Assembly (NCBI GenBank): GCA_002292215.1
Contig: DBBN01000013.1
Span: forward strand, 511 to 19,676
DNA length: 19,166 bases
Source: Glaciecola sp. UBA983
Lineage (GTDB): Bacteria > Pseudomonadota > Gammaproteobacteria > Enterobacterales > Alteromonadaceae
Direction: 5' to 3'
Part shown: positions 6,300 through 14,889 of the stretch, in pieces
Position numbering within the stretch: position 1 is the stretch's first letter
Layout: each line of letters starts with the position of its first letter
Program-made: the position numbers and the translations under genes
The notes under the pieces: generated by a model
The model's database searches: none
What the model was told of the DNA's origin: nothing
What the model saw: the letters and a program-made list of their open reading frames with translations, nothing else

Positions 6300-9158
6300 A
6301 TGAAATTCAAAGTGATTGGCACTGTTTTTATTAGTGTTGCTGTACTTGCTGCGTGTGCACAAACTCCATCTCCCTCTGTAGGGCTTTCCCCATTAGCGCA
6401 ATGGCAAGCGGGTACGTTTACCCCACAAACAGCATTAACGACGTCACCTCGGATCCAAGAAGGCGTCTTAGGCAATGGCTTACGCTATTTCATTATTCCT
6501 AATCAAACACCTAAAAATGAAGTCGTAGTGCGCATGCGTGTGGGCGTTGGTAGTATGTACGAAACACCTAATGACGCTGGGATTGCCCATTTTTTAGAGC
6601 ACATGGCATTTAATGGTTCTACCAATGTGCCTGAAGGTGAAATGATTGCGATTTTAGAACGCTATGGTCTGAAGTTTGGCGCTGACACCAATGCGAGTAC
6701 TGGATTTGAAGAAACCATTTATAAACTCGATTTACCCAATAATAATGTCGAGACCATTGATACGGCGTTATTTTTAATGCGTGAAACAGCCAGTAATTTA
6801 ACGATTACGGATGATGCGGTCAGCGCTGAGATCCCTGTTGTTAAATCTGAATATGAGTCCCGCAACAACATCTATATGGATGCTTATAAAGCGTCGTTGC
6901 AAGAATGGACGGATGGTCTTGAATATATCAATCGTTTTCCGATTGGTTCATTGGAAACCATTGCCCGGTTTTCTGCACCCGCCGTTCGAGACTTTTATGC
7001 GACGCATTATTTTCCTGCTAACACGCAGTTAATTATTGCTGGTGATATTGATGCTGATGACATGCAAGCCAAAATTGAAAAAGTATTTGCTGATTGGCAA
7101 AACGCACAAGCGCCGACTAAATTTGATGCTGGAATGCTCAATGTCAATGATAGTCTTGAGGTAGCTAGTTTTAGTGGCCCTAATTTACCCACGCAAGTGA
7201 ATCTTTTTTATGTCACACCTGAACAATTAGCTCCTGATACGATCCTCAATCGCCGTAAAGATTTTGTTGAACAAATAGCTAATGGCATACTCAGTTATCG
7301 TTTAAACAGCTTGGTGCTAGCCGGAAATGCGCCGTTTGAAGGTGTGGGAAGCTCCCATAGTTTTACCTTTAATCAACTTGATCTAACCCAAGTCATTGCA
7401 CAAACCCAACCGGAGAAATGGGCCGAATCGTTAACCACTTTGGTGGTTGAGATCCGTAAAATCATGGAGTTTGGGATTTCAGAACAAGAGTTGATTCGTG
7501 AAGTCAAAGCAACGCGAAACGCATTAGTAACTGCTGCACAATCTGAAGCAACTATTCCTAGTGGCTCGCTGGCCAATGCGGTGTTGTCGAATATTCCACT
7601 TGATGGAGTGTTAAACGAGTCTTCACAATCCCTAGATATTTTTCAAGAACTGATGGCAACGTTCAGTGCTGAGGAAATAAATACGGTGTTACGCAGGCAA
7701 TTTATGCGTGTTGAACCGACCATTTTTATGCAGTTTTCACAACAGGCTCAAGCGCTTCCTAGTACTGAGCAGATCATTGCGGTCTATCAGCAAGCGATGA
7801 CGTTACCAATTCAAGCCAATGTCGAAAAAGAAGTGGCGAAGTTTGCCTACACTGAATTTGGTCAGCCAGGTACTGTCAAAGCGGAAAGCTATAATGAAGC
7901 TTACGATTATTATTCTTACACATTTACTAATGGCGTGCGCTTAAACGTAAAAAGTACGGATCTAGCACAAGAAAAGGTCCTCATAGATGTGTCTTATGGC
8001 GATGGCATCAAAACGCTGACTCCAGAGCAAGCCGGCATGCAGGATTTGTATAATTTCTATATCGTAGGCGGTTTGGGTAAACACTCAGTCAATGAACTGC
8101 GTGAATTACTGTCGGATAAAAATGTATCGTTGAATTTCAACGCTGATTTTAACAGTTACGGCGGGACGTTTAGCACCTCAAATGACACACTCACGACACA
8201 ACTGCAATTGATTACCGCGTATATGACCGACCCTGGTTATAGTGACTCCGTACTGCCATTATTTAGAAAAAATGTAGAGCAGGGGGCAAAGCAACGCAAA
8301 AATACCATCGCAGCGGTAAAAAGCTACGAAGTGGTCAATGCTATTTATGGCAATGATTATCGGATTGGGTCAGCACCGACTGAGGCAATTTTACAACGTG
8401 ATTTTACCGAGCTTAAACCGATTTTAGACCAAGCGTTACAACAAGGGCCGTTAATGGTAACAGTTGTTGGCGATGTGGACGTTACTGAAATTGTGGCAGA
8501 GGTTGCCGCTACGCTAGGTAGTCTTCCCATTCAAGTGGCGGAGCCACAACATCATTGGTTAACGGATATTGCGTTACAAACGGGTTCTGAATTTACCCTA
8601 TATCATGCCGGTAACCCTGAGAATGCTTCAGTGACACGATATTTTAAGACAACGGATAATCAAGATTTGACTAAAGCCTTACAATTGAAAATTTTAGGTG
8701 CAGTGGTGCAACTAAAAGTACAAGATGTGATCCGCGAACAATTAGGAGCTGCTTATTCGCCTTCAGCACGCGCGTTTGGTTCTAATTCGATTAAAGGCGA
8801 TGGTATGTTGTTACTCGATACGTTGACAACACCAGACCAAATTACACTTGTGCAATCCACTTATGATGCATTAATTGCAGGGCTAAAAACGCCAGGTAAT
8901 ATTACTGATGATGAAGTGAAACGGGCCATCGAGCCGATGCTCGCCAATTGGAAAACAGCGAAAGAGCAAAATTCGTTTTGGTTATCTCGTCTTAAAGTTA
9001 TGCATACTCGTTCGGATAGTTTTGCACGTTTTGAAGCTCAACCAGGTATATATGCGCAGATCACGCCAGAAGTGTTGACCCTTTTCGCGCGTGAGTATTT
9101 AACCGAGAAAAATAAAATTGAGGTGGTTGTGTTACCTGAAGTGGCGACTAAGCTCTAA
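6300..9158 (+). CDS. M16 (insulinase/PqqL-like) zinc metalloprotease, lipoprotein
   Basis: A 952-residue protein with an N-terminal lipobox (VLAAC, Cys19), so probably lipid-anchored in the periplasm or outer membrane. M16 zinc site: HFLEH at residues 97-101 (ligands His97 and His101, base Glu100), then Glu177 after 75 residues, with Glu184 seven further on, the usual HxxEH...ExxxxxxE pattern. The protein is duplicated: active half about 55-500, then a second half (about 530-940) in which the HxxEH position is degenerate ('GMQDLYNFYIVGG'), as normal in the single-chain PqqL/pitrilysin class. The length fits PqqL-like proteases (about 930). PqqL degrades imported peptides or ferredoxin-type substrates in E. 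coli; the substrate here is unknown. AAGGA lies just upstream of ATG 6300. It is divergent from the PepSY operon and shares its 125-bp promoter region. Confidence 0.92.
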   Translation: MKFKVIGTVFISVAVLAACAQTPSPSVGLSPLAQWQAGTFTPQTALTTSPRIQEGVLGNGLRYFIIPNQTPKNEVVVRMRVGVGSMYETPNDAGIAHFLEHMAFNGSTNVPEGEMIAILERYGLKFGADTNASTGFEETIYKLDLPNNNVETIDTALFLMRETASNLTITDDAVSAEIPVVKSEYESRNNIYMDAYKASLQEWTDGLEYINRFPIGSLETIARFSAPAVRDFYATHYFPANTQLIIAGDIDADDMQAKIEKVFADWQNAQAPTKFDAGMLNVNDSLEVASFSGPNLPTQVNLFYVTPEQLAPDTILNRRKDFVEQIANGILSYRLNSLVLAGNAPFEGVGSSHSFTFNQLDLTQVIAQTQPEKWAESLTTLVVEIRKIMEFGISEQELIREVKATRNALVTAAQSEATIPSGSLANAVLSNIPLDGVLNESSQSLDIFQELMATFSAEEINTVLRRQFMRVEPTIFMQFSQQAQALPSTEQIIAVYQQAMTLPIQANVEKEVAKFAYTEFGQPGTVKAESYNEAYDYYSYTFTNGVRLNVKSTDLAQEKVLIDVSYGDGIKTLTPEQAGMQDLYNFYIVGGLGKHSVNELRELLSDKNVSLNFNADFNSYGGTFSTSNDTLTTQLQLITAYMTDPGYSDSVLPLFRKNVEQGAKQRKNTIAAVKSYEVVNAIYGNDYRIGSAPTEAILQRDFTELKPILDQALQQGPLMVTVVGDVDVTEIVAEVAATLGSLPIQVAEPQHHWLTDIALQTGSEFTLYHAGNPENASVTRYFKTTDNQDLTKALQLKILGAVVQLKVQDVIREQLGAAYSPSARAFGSNSIKGDGMLLLDTLTTPDQITLVQSTYDALIAGLKTPGNITDDEVKRAIEPMLANWKTAKEQNSFWLSRLKVMHTRSDSFARFEAQPGIYAQITPEVLTLFAREYLTEKNKIEVVVLPEVATKL

Positions 9159-9199
9159 GGTCGTAACACATATGTTTATGCACAATACCAACCAACAGT

Positions 9200-9222
9200 G
9201 GGCTAGGCAGTGCGCCTAGTCC
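9200..9222. terminator. Hairpin between convergent M16 and arfB genes
   Basis: A nine-pair stem with one G-T wobble: GGGCTAGGC (9200-9208), loop AGTGC, GCCTAGTCC (9214-9222). It contains the arfB stop codon (9218-9216 on the minus strand). Neither side has a strong T-run, so it is at best a weak bidirectional terminator or an RNA-end stabiliser. Confidence 0.5.
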
Positions 9223-9635
9223 ATATCAATTCTGCCACGTAATTGCTTTTGTAAGCCGTGCTTGGTTTTAGTATTAAGGCGTTTACGTACGGAAGAACGA
9301 CTCGGTCGGGTCGCTTTACGCGGTAACTGCACGACACCGGCGTTGCGGATTAAGTGTACCAAACGTTCAATCGCATCGCGTTTATTGGCTTCTTGGGTGC
9401 GATGATTCTGGGCTTTTAGTACTAGAATGCCTTCGTCTGTTATGCGCGAATCTTGTCTCTTTAATAATCCCTGCTTATACCTAAACGGCAAATTTGAAGC
9501 ATGAATATTAAACTTTAAATGAATGGCAGAGGAAACTTTGTTCACATTTTGCCCGCCTGCACCTTGTGCACGCATGGCTTGCATTTCAATACTGCTATCA
9601 CTTAAATACACGCCTTGTTCAATAAAAATGTCCAT
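9216..9635 (-). CDS. arfB: Alternative ribosome-rescue factor ArfB (peptidyl-tRNA hydrolase YaeJ)
   Basis: A 139-residue class I release-factor-like protein, the size of E. coli ArfB (140). The catalytic GGQ motif is at residues 27-29 in QGAGGQNVNKV, followed by the globular domain with 'DSRITDEGILVLKAQNHRTQ'. It then has a basic linker and tail (about residues 105-139: PRKATRPSRSSVRKRLNTKT and on) that enters the empty mRNA channel of stalled ribosomes. It hydrolyses peptidyl-tRNA on ribosomes stuck without a stop codon, acting as backup to tmRNA. ATG 9635 has AGGA upstream, at a rather long spacing of eleven bases. It appears monocistronic, between a convergent protease gene and a divergent PilJ-repeat gene. 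It lacks the codon-recognition domains of RF1/RF2, which separates it from those factors. Confidence 0.95.
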   Translation of the reverse strand: MDIFIEQGVYLSDSSIEMQAMRAQGAGGQNVNKVSSAIHLKFNIHASNLPFRYKQGLLKRQDSRITDEGILVLKAQNHRTQEANKRDAIERLVHLIRNAGVVQLPRKATRPSRSSVRKRLNTKTKHGLQKQLRGRIDMD

Positions 9636-9830
9636 TAATACTCAGTTCCTGTGGTGCCATGGTTCAACAAAATTCAATAGAAGGTCAATAGTAAGGAAAA
9701 AACGGTAAATAATCATTCAGTAAATCGTTACTTTGACGATAAATATCATAGCAAGATTTTTTGCATACGAAAGGAAAAAGGGATTTATCTTTCATGATCA
9801 CTTTTAACTTAAAAATAACTAGGTATTTTT

Positions 9831-10715
9831 ATGAGCCCCTTTCTTATCGCACCATCGAAAAAATCGCTATTGATTTCTCATACTCTTTGCTTGTCATTAT
9901 GTTTAATGATGCTCGCTACTCAAGCCTTTGCAAAAACCCCTGAAGACTACGCTAACATTCTCAATCAATCGGGTAAACAGCGTATGTTGACCCAAAAAAT
10001 GTCCAAAGAAATGTTGTTTATTGCCAAAGGCATTAACACCACACAAAATCAGACAGCCTTAGCTCAAACAGTCGCATTATTTGATAAAACGTTGAATGGT
10101 TTAGTCAATGGTGACGCGAGCTTAAAACTACCCGCAGCAGATAGTAAAGCCATTATTAAATTATTGGGGCGAGTCACTCAGTTATGGAGTGAATTTAAAC
10201 CGCTTACGATTGCTGCAGCAGCCGGAGAGGTAGATATTGCTGAAATAGCGACCTTAAATCTCCCGTTATTAAAAAACAGTAATACTGTTGTTAGACTTTA
10301 TGAAAAAGAAGCCCGCAAAGCGACAGGTAAAGTGAGTGGTATTGTTATCAATCTTGCGGGCAAGCAACGTATGTTGACCCAAAAAATGTCTAAAGAATCC
10401 ATATTGATAGCATTAGGGCATGAGTCTTCTGAAAATCAAGCCAAATTGCGTTCAACGATTAGTCTATTTGACCGTACCTTAAAAGGATTAAAATCAGGTA
10501 ATGCTGATCTTGAGTTACCGACTAATTCACAACCGCAAATCTTAGCTCAATTGGCCGTGGTCGAACAGCTCTGGGTAAAGCTGAAGCCTACTCTAGAAGC
10601 CATTTCTACCGGAATGGTCACTGATTCAGATTTAGATGTGTTATTCAAAGCGAATTTACCTCTGCTTAAAGAGATGAACAAAGCCGTATCGCTATTTGAA
10701 AAAACGAGTGTATAA
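9831..10715 (+). CDS. Exported protein with two PilJ-type (type IV pili MCP N-domain) repeats
   Basis: A 294-residue protein. Residues 1-35 form a signal peptide (hydrophobic core LLISHTLCLSLCLMMLA, cleavage near AFA/KT), so it is predicted periplasmic. The mature part is two tandem copies of an approximately 129-residue all-helical unit. Each opens with an almost identical block, GKQRMLTQKMSKE (residues 48-60 and 177-189), and later has 'LFDKTLNGL' or 'LFDRTLKGL', a 'LWSEFKPL' or 'LWVKLKPT' helix, and 'NLPLLK'. 'QRMLTQKMSKE' is the hallmark of the PilJ-type sensing module found fused to chemoreceptors and histidine kinases; here there is no membrane anchor or output domain. AGGT at 9821-9824 precedes ATG 9831. 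The MCP gene starts 29 bp downstream, so the two are likely one operon and the protein may feed a ligand signal to that receptor (inference). Confidence 0.85.
   Translation: MSPFLIAPSKKSLLISHTLCLSLCLMMLATQAFAKTPEDYANILNQSGKQRMLTQKMSKEMLFIAKGINTTQNQTALAQTVALFDKTLNGLVNGDASLKLPAADSKAIIKLLGRVTQLWSEFKPLTIAAAAGEVDIAEIATLNLPLLKNSNTVVRLYEKEARKATGKVSGIVINLAGKQRMLTQKMSKESILIALGHESSENQAKLRSTISLFDRTLKGLKSGNADLELPTNSQPQILAQLAVVEQLWVKLKPTLEAISTGMVTDSDLDVLFKANLPLLKEMNKAVSLFEKTSV
9981..10390 (+). repeat. Internal 23-bp exact direct repeat inside the PilJ-repeat gene
   Basis: Bases 9981-10003 and 10368-10390 are identical (encoding RMLTQKMS plus flanks), 387 bp or exactly 129 codons apart. They mark the start of each half of the duplicated protein. 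Recombination between them would delete one complete sensor unit in frame. Confidence 0.9.
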
Positions 10716-10744
10716 CCATCTAGCTATTTTTAAGAGGTATCAAT

Positions 10745-12439
10745 ATGCAACCTGTGCAATCTTCATTCATTAATCAGATGTTGAGTAATTACTCGATTAA
10801 ATTTTTACTTAGACTATTGTTATTTATTACATTTATTGCATTGAGCGGCATAAGCGTATTTTCCGTGTGGCAATTATCATTGTTAAGTGATGACATTACC
10901 GAAAGCGTTGAAAGTTCCGACCAGATAAATCAATCAATGTTGACAGTCACAGCACGGACTTCTCAATCAGCTAAATTAGCAGAACATGTTTCAGGGGACA
11001 TGCGTGACAAAGTCACGGATAATTTAACTATCAGCGCAGCCGATTTGAAACAAATCCAAAAGGGTTTATCTAATGCCGTAACTACATTTTCTGACGTTAT
11101 TGATGAAAGTGATGGGGAGATAGATGCTGAATTATTATTGATCGACATTGAAGATGTTTACGAAGTACTGCGCCGTGAAATGTTACCGAGATTGCGCACT
11201 TTGACGCAAGAACTAGAACAAACTGCAACAATAGGTAAAGATGTTCAAGCTTCCGTGACGCAAATATCAGAACGTTTGAGTGATACGTTACTGAGTGCAC
11301 AGCAAGTAACTGATTTAGCCAGTCATAGTATTGATGTTGCCAAGATTAATGTTTCAGGTGTGAACCAAACGATTACGTTTGTCAGTATCGCTGCGGTGAG
11401 TAGTATCGTCGCATTATTATTATTTATCATCGGGATGAGCAGTGCCATCTATGAGCCGATAGAACAGCTTAAAGAAATGCTCACAGATATTGCTAATGGT
11501 AATGGAGATTTAACCAAGCGCATGCGTTATGAAGCAAAAAATGAATTTGGGGAAATCTCAGGGTTATTTAATCAATTTGTCTCTAAACTGCAACGCACGG
11601 TGGCTGATGTTAAAACTAATGTTGCCGATATGGATCAACAGATTGTCGCCATGACCGAAGAAGCAAATCGTGCTACCAACGATATTTCCACTCAAAAAGA
11701 AGCGACAACCATGATTGCGACCTCGATGAATGAGATGGAAATGTCAGTACAAGAAGTGGCCAACAACTCCAAAGAAGCAGCCTCAGCTGCTAATGCGACT
11801 AGCCAGACAGCAAATGATGGGCAAGGTATTGTATTGGGCACGATTAAATCTATTGAGACGTTAGCGGGGGATGTAGAAAATGCAGCCGGAGTGATTACTC
11901 AATTAGAAGAAGACAGCACTGCGATGCGTAAGGTGACTGATACAATTGAAGGGATTGCAGAACAAACGAATTTGCTTGCACTGAATGCTGCAATTGAAGC
12001 GGCGAGAGCGGGTGAGCAAGGTCGAGGGTTTGCCGTCGTAGCGGATGAAGTGCGTGCGCTAGCTGGGCGGACACAAGAGTCGACGGTAGAAATACAAACC
12101 ATGATTAACCGATTGCAAGAATCCACCAAAAATGCGGTTGAAAAAATGGAAACGAGTAAAACAGAAGCGTTGAAAGCTGTGAAATCGGCAGAAGAAGCAG
12201 GTAACTCATTATCTAATATTACCAGTAGTGTGTCGCAAATTGATAATATGTCGATTCAAATTGCAACAGCATCAAGTCAGCAAAGTACGGTTGCTTCTGA
12301 AATAAATCGTAAAGTAAATAACATACAAGAGCTATCGTTAAAAACGGCGCAATCATCACATGAAATTCTTGAGTCAGCACAGATGTTGACCGAGCGTTCA
12401 GCGCATTTGAAAACGTTGATGAACCAGTTCCAAGTGTAG
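10745..12439 (+). CDS. Methyl-accepting chemotaxis protein
   Basis: A 564-residue transmembrane chemoreceptor. TM1 is about residues 19-42 ([20 protein letters not shown]). A helical periplasmic region (about 45-205) has no sensor family I recognise; it lacks the PilJ signature. TM2 is about 212-233, HAMP about 234-288 ([16 protein letters not shown]...), then a long helical signalling domain. Its hairpin tip is at about 403-440: [20 protein letters not shown], then [19 protein letters not shown], the contact site for CheA and CheW. There is no C-terminal NWETF-like pentapeptide for CheR/CheB docking; it ends NQFQV. GAGG at 10733-10736 lies before ATG 10745. It probably shares a transcript with the PilJ-repeat gene upstream, which suggests that protein as ligand-sensing partner (inference). 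A terminator follows at 12537. Confidence 0.95.
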   Translation: MQPVQSSFINQMLSNYSIKFLLRLLLFITFIALSGISVFSVWQLSLLSDDITESVESSDQINQSMLTVTARTSQSAKLAEHVSGDMRDKVTDNLTISAADLKQIQKGLSNAVTTFSDVIDESDGEIDAELLLIDIEDVYEVLRREMLPRLRTLTQELEQTATIGKDVQASVTQISERLSDTLLSAQQVTDLASHSIDVAKINVSGVNQTITFVSIAAVSSIVALLLFIIGMSSAIYEPIEQLKEMLTDIANGNGDLTKRMRYEAKNEFGEISGLFNQFVSKLQRTVADVKTNVADMDQQIVAMTEEANRATNDISTQKEATTMIATSMNEMEMSVQEVANNSKEAASAANATSQTANDGQGIVLGTIKSIETLAGDVENAAGVITQLEEDSTAMRKVTDTIEGIAEQTNLLALNAAIEAARAGEQGRGFAVVADEVRALAGRTQESTVEIQTMINRLQESTKNAVEKMETSKTEALKAVKSAEEAGNSLSNITSSVSQIDNMSIQIATASSQQSTVASEINRKVNNIQELSLKTAQSSHEILESAQMLTERSAHLKTLMNQFQV

Positions 12440-12486
12440 TTAAGGCTTAGATTAGACTTAATGACACGAACGAGCTACAGGAGAAA

Positions 12487-12517
12487 CAAGCGCTATGCAG
12501 TAGTGAACTAGCGCTTG
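12487..12517 (-). terminator. Candidate terminator of the trp-yciI operon
   Basis: A perfect nine-base inverted repeat, CAAGCGCTA (12487-12495) and TAGCGCTTG (12509-12517), with a 13-base loop, 35 bases past the yciI stop. Read on the minus strand it is followed by TTTCTCC, a poor T-run, so termination efficiency is uncertain. Confidence 0.5.
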
Positions 12518-12536
12518 ATATGAGAGGCCAAAAGTG

Positions 12537-12570
12537 TTGTCTTAAGTAGTGTTAAGGCAATACTTTTTTA
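12537..12570 (+). terminator. Rho-independent terminator of the PilJ-MCP unit
   Basis: TTGTCTTAA (12537-12545), loop GTAGTG, TTAAGGCAA (12552-12560): a nine-pair stem with one T-G wobble, then TACTTTTTTA (12561-12570) as T-run. It lies about 100 bp after the MCP stop and overlaps the last codons of the opposing yciI gene. Confidence 0.6.
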
Positions 12571-12851
12571 TAGGGTTTAACCGTCACTTTTGCATACACA
12601 CCCGCTTCAATGTAGGGGTCAACATCTGCCCAAGCCTGCGCAGCAACTAATGAATCAAATTCTGCAATGATTAATGAACCTGTAAAACCAGCGGGACCAG
12701 GATCTGCTGAATCAATCGCTGGGTTCGGACCCGCAGCAAACAATTTCCCGTCAGCTTTGAGGGCTTCTAAACGCGCTATATGTGCTGGGCGAGCCGCTAA
12801 ACGTGCGTCTAAGGTCCCCGGTTTATCTTCTGCAACTATGCTATACCACAT
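12552..12851 (-). CDS. yciI: YciI family protein
   Basis: A 99-residue cytosolic protein of the YciI-like fold (ferredoxin-like, dimeric). It follows E. coli YciI closely: [20 protein letters not shown] near the start, [11 protein letters not shown] with the conserved His, [20 protein letters not shown] with the conserved Asp, and the strong '[17 protein letters not shown]' and 'VKPYKKV' blocks. The family has been proposed to be enzymatic on the basis of a His-Asp pair, but no physiological substrate is established. AAGGA lies nine bases before ATG 12851. It follows trpA by 36 bp on the same strand, so it is probably transcribed as the last gene of the trp operon. This arrangement recurs in Shewanella- and Vibrio-like genomes from memory. 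Confidence 0.92.
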   Translation of the reverse strand: MWYSIVAEDKPGTLDARLAARPAHIARLEALKADGKLFAAGPNPAIDSADPGPAGFTGSLIIAEFDSLVAAQAWADVDPYIEAGVYAKVTVKPYKKVLP

Positions 12852-12887
12852 GGCTTATTTTCCTTATCTGGGACATGCCGGTTGCTA

Positions 12888-13694
12888 TTATTTAGCAGTA
12901 CCGGCTTTCATGTTATGGACGAATTCACCTAATGATTGCAACATTGTTGGGGTGTCATCTAGATATTTAGCGATGATATTTACTGTTGCTGAACCAGAAA
13001 TAGCGCCAGCTGCACCTGATGCAATCGCATGTGCTACTTGTTCAGGTGTGGAAATACCAAAACCCAATAATGGTGGTGCAACTTTATATTTAGCTAATTT
13101 TTCAATCAGTTCACTTGCTGGTGTTTCTGCCGCTGTTTCAGCACCCGTCACACCTGCACGACCCAGTAAATACGTATAGCCACTAGATAACTTGCCTATC
13201 GCGGTGAGGGTTTCTTCAGTCGCATTAGGTGGCGCAATTAATATTTGATCAATTTCATAGGCATTTGCCATATCAATGAAGCGTTGTGCTTCACGTAATG
13301 GTACGTCGGCGATTAAAATTGAATCCACACCACTGGCTTTGGCTTGGGCATAAAAATGTTCAATGCCACGCGCTAACACTAAGTTAGAGTATAGTAATAA
13401 TCCAATCGGGATTTCTGGGTTATCATGACGGATTTGCGCAATAATTTCTAAACATTCACCCGGCGTATTGCCGTTATCTAAAGCGCGTATGCTTGCGGCT
13501 TGAATCGTTGGGCCATCGGCAATGGGGTCAGAATACGGAAAGCCTAGTTCTAGTGCGTCGGCACCATTATCCACTAACGTTTGCACGATTTTAATTGACG
13601 TAGCACGGTCGGGATCACCGAGCATCACAAACGGAACAAACGCCCCTTCGTTTTTCGCGTCTAGTTGACTAAACATAGTTTCATAACGAGCCAT
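12888..13694 (-). CDS. trpA: Tryptophan synthase alpha subunit
   Basis: A 268-residue TIM barrel, the same length as E. coli TrpA. It cleaves indole-3-glycerol phosphate to indole and glyceraldehyde 3-phosphate, and passes indole through the tunnel to TrpB. The catalytic pair is in place: Glu49 in ALELGFPYSDP and Asp60 in IADGPTIQ. The phosphate-binding segments 'LLGRAGVTGAE' and 'GFGISTPEQV' are also present. The ATG at 13694 shares one base with the trpB stop (TAATG), so translation is coupled and the alpha and beta subunits are made in equal amounts. No oddities were seen. Confidence 0.98.
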   Translation of the reverse strand: MARYETMFSQLDAKNEGAFVPFVMLGDPDRATSIKIVQTLVDNGADALELGFPYSDPIADGPTIQAASIRALDNGNTPGECLEIIAQIRHDNPEIPIGLLLYSNLVLARGIEHFYAQAKASGVDSILIADVPLREAQRFIDMANAYEIDQILIAPPNATEETLTAIGKLSSGYTYLLGRAGVTGAETAAETPASELIEKLAKYKVAPPLLGFGISTPEQVAHAIASGAAGAISGSATVNIIAKYLDDTPTMLQSLGEFVHNMKAGTAK

Positions 13695-14875
13695 TAAATA
13701 TCATCTCCTAAAATGCTGGTCACGTGCGCTAAATCTTTATCGCCACGACCTGATAAATTCACCACGATAATGGTTTCTTCAGTTGCTTCATCCGCCATAT
13801 TCAATGCATGTGCAATCGCGTGAGATGATTCAAGAGCCGGAATAATACCTTCTTTTCGTGCAAGTAATTTAAATGCATTCAATGCTTCATCATCCGTCGC
13901 TGCAACGTATTCTGCACGACCAATATCGGATAGGTAGGCATGTTGTGGTCCGACTGCTGGGTAATCTAATCCAGCTGATACAGAATAAGACTCTTCGATC
14001 TGGCCATCTTTATCTTGCATAATATAACTAAATGCACCGTGTAAAATACCTTTGCTGCCGGTACAAATAGTGGCTCCATGCTCATGAGTGTGTAGGCCTT
14101 TTCCTGCGGGCTCTACGCCAACTAAGCGAACTGAAGGCTCATCAATAAAATCAGCAAACATACCGATGGCATTTGAACCGCCACCGACACAAGCCACTAC
14201 TGCATCAGGTAAACGACCTTCTTTTTCCATGATTTGCGCACGCGTTTCTTCACCAATCATACGGTGAAATTCACGTACGATGGTTGGGAACGGATGAGGC
14301 CCTGCTGCGGTGCCTAATAAATAGTGTGCTTTGTCATAATTAGCAGACCAATCACGCATGGCTTCATTAACGGCATCTTTTAACGTACCAGAACCGGCAT
14401 GAACTGGAATCACTTCGGCACCCATTAAACGCATACGAAATACATTGGGTGATTGACGTTCGATGTCTTTGGCACCCATGTAAATACGGGCTTTTAAGCC
14501 GAGCAATGCACATGCCAACGCAGTAGCAACACCATGTTGTCCAGCGCCAGTTTCGGCAATGACTTCGGTTTTACCCATACGTTTAGTGAGTAACGCTTGT
14601 CCTAAAACCTGATTGGTTTTGTGTGCGCCACCGTGTAATAAATCTTCACGTTTAAGATACAATTTAACTAGCGGATTGGACACTAAATTACGCGATAACG
14701 TCATCGCAGTAGGACGGCCCGCATAATCTTTGAGTAACCCCATGAATTCTTGTTGAAATTCCGGATCGGTTTGAGCATCGATAAATGCTTGTTCTAGTTG
14801 GTCTAATGCTGGGATCAATAACTCTGGTACATACATACCACCAAAATCGCCAAACTTACTTTCTAAATGGTTCAT
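13694..14875 (-). CDS. trpB: Tryptophan synthase beta subunit
   Basis: A 393-residue PLP enzyme that joins indole and serine to give tryptophan, as an alpha2-beta2 complex with TrpA. Lys86 in [10 protein letters not shown] is the Schiff-base lysine. [10 protein letters not shown] binds the PLP phosphate, and '[13 protein letters not shown]' carries the catalytic Glu. The N-terminal '[12 protein letters not shown]' is the usual TrpB1 signature, so this is the standard and not the TrpB2 form. It begins 14 bp after trpCF with only a weak ribosome site (GAGTGAG), which suggests it depends on upstream translation. The length is normal (397 in E. coli). Confidence 0.98.
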   Translation of the reverse strand: MNHLESKFGDFGGMYVPELLIPALDQLEQAFIDAQTDPEFQQEFMGLLKDYAGRPTAMTLSRNLVSNPLVKLYLKREDLLHGGAHKTNQVLGQALLTKRMGKTEVIAETGAGQHGVATALACALLGLKARIYMGAKDIERQSPNVFRMRLMGAEVIPVHAGSGTLKDAVNEAMRDWSANYDKAHYLLGTAAGPHPFPTIVREFHRMIGEETRAQIMEKEGRLPDAVVACVGGGSNAIGMFADFIDEPSVRLVGVEPAGKGLHTHEHGATICTGSKGILHGAFSYIMQDKDGQIEESYSVSAGLDYPAVGPQHAYLSDIGRAEYVAATDDEALNAFKLLARKEGIIPALESSHAIAHALNMADEATEETIIVVNLSGRGDKDLAHVTSILGDDI

Positions 14876-14889
14876 AATTTCTCACTCGA

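Noticed and set aside
12667..13179. A 170-codon open frame on the plus strand opposite yciI and trpA
   Set aside because: It runs antisense to two well-conserved genes, has low-complexity Ala/Pro-rich translation, no ribosome site and no recognisable motif.
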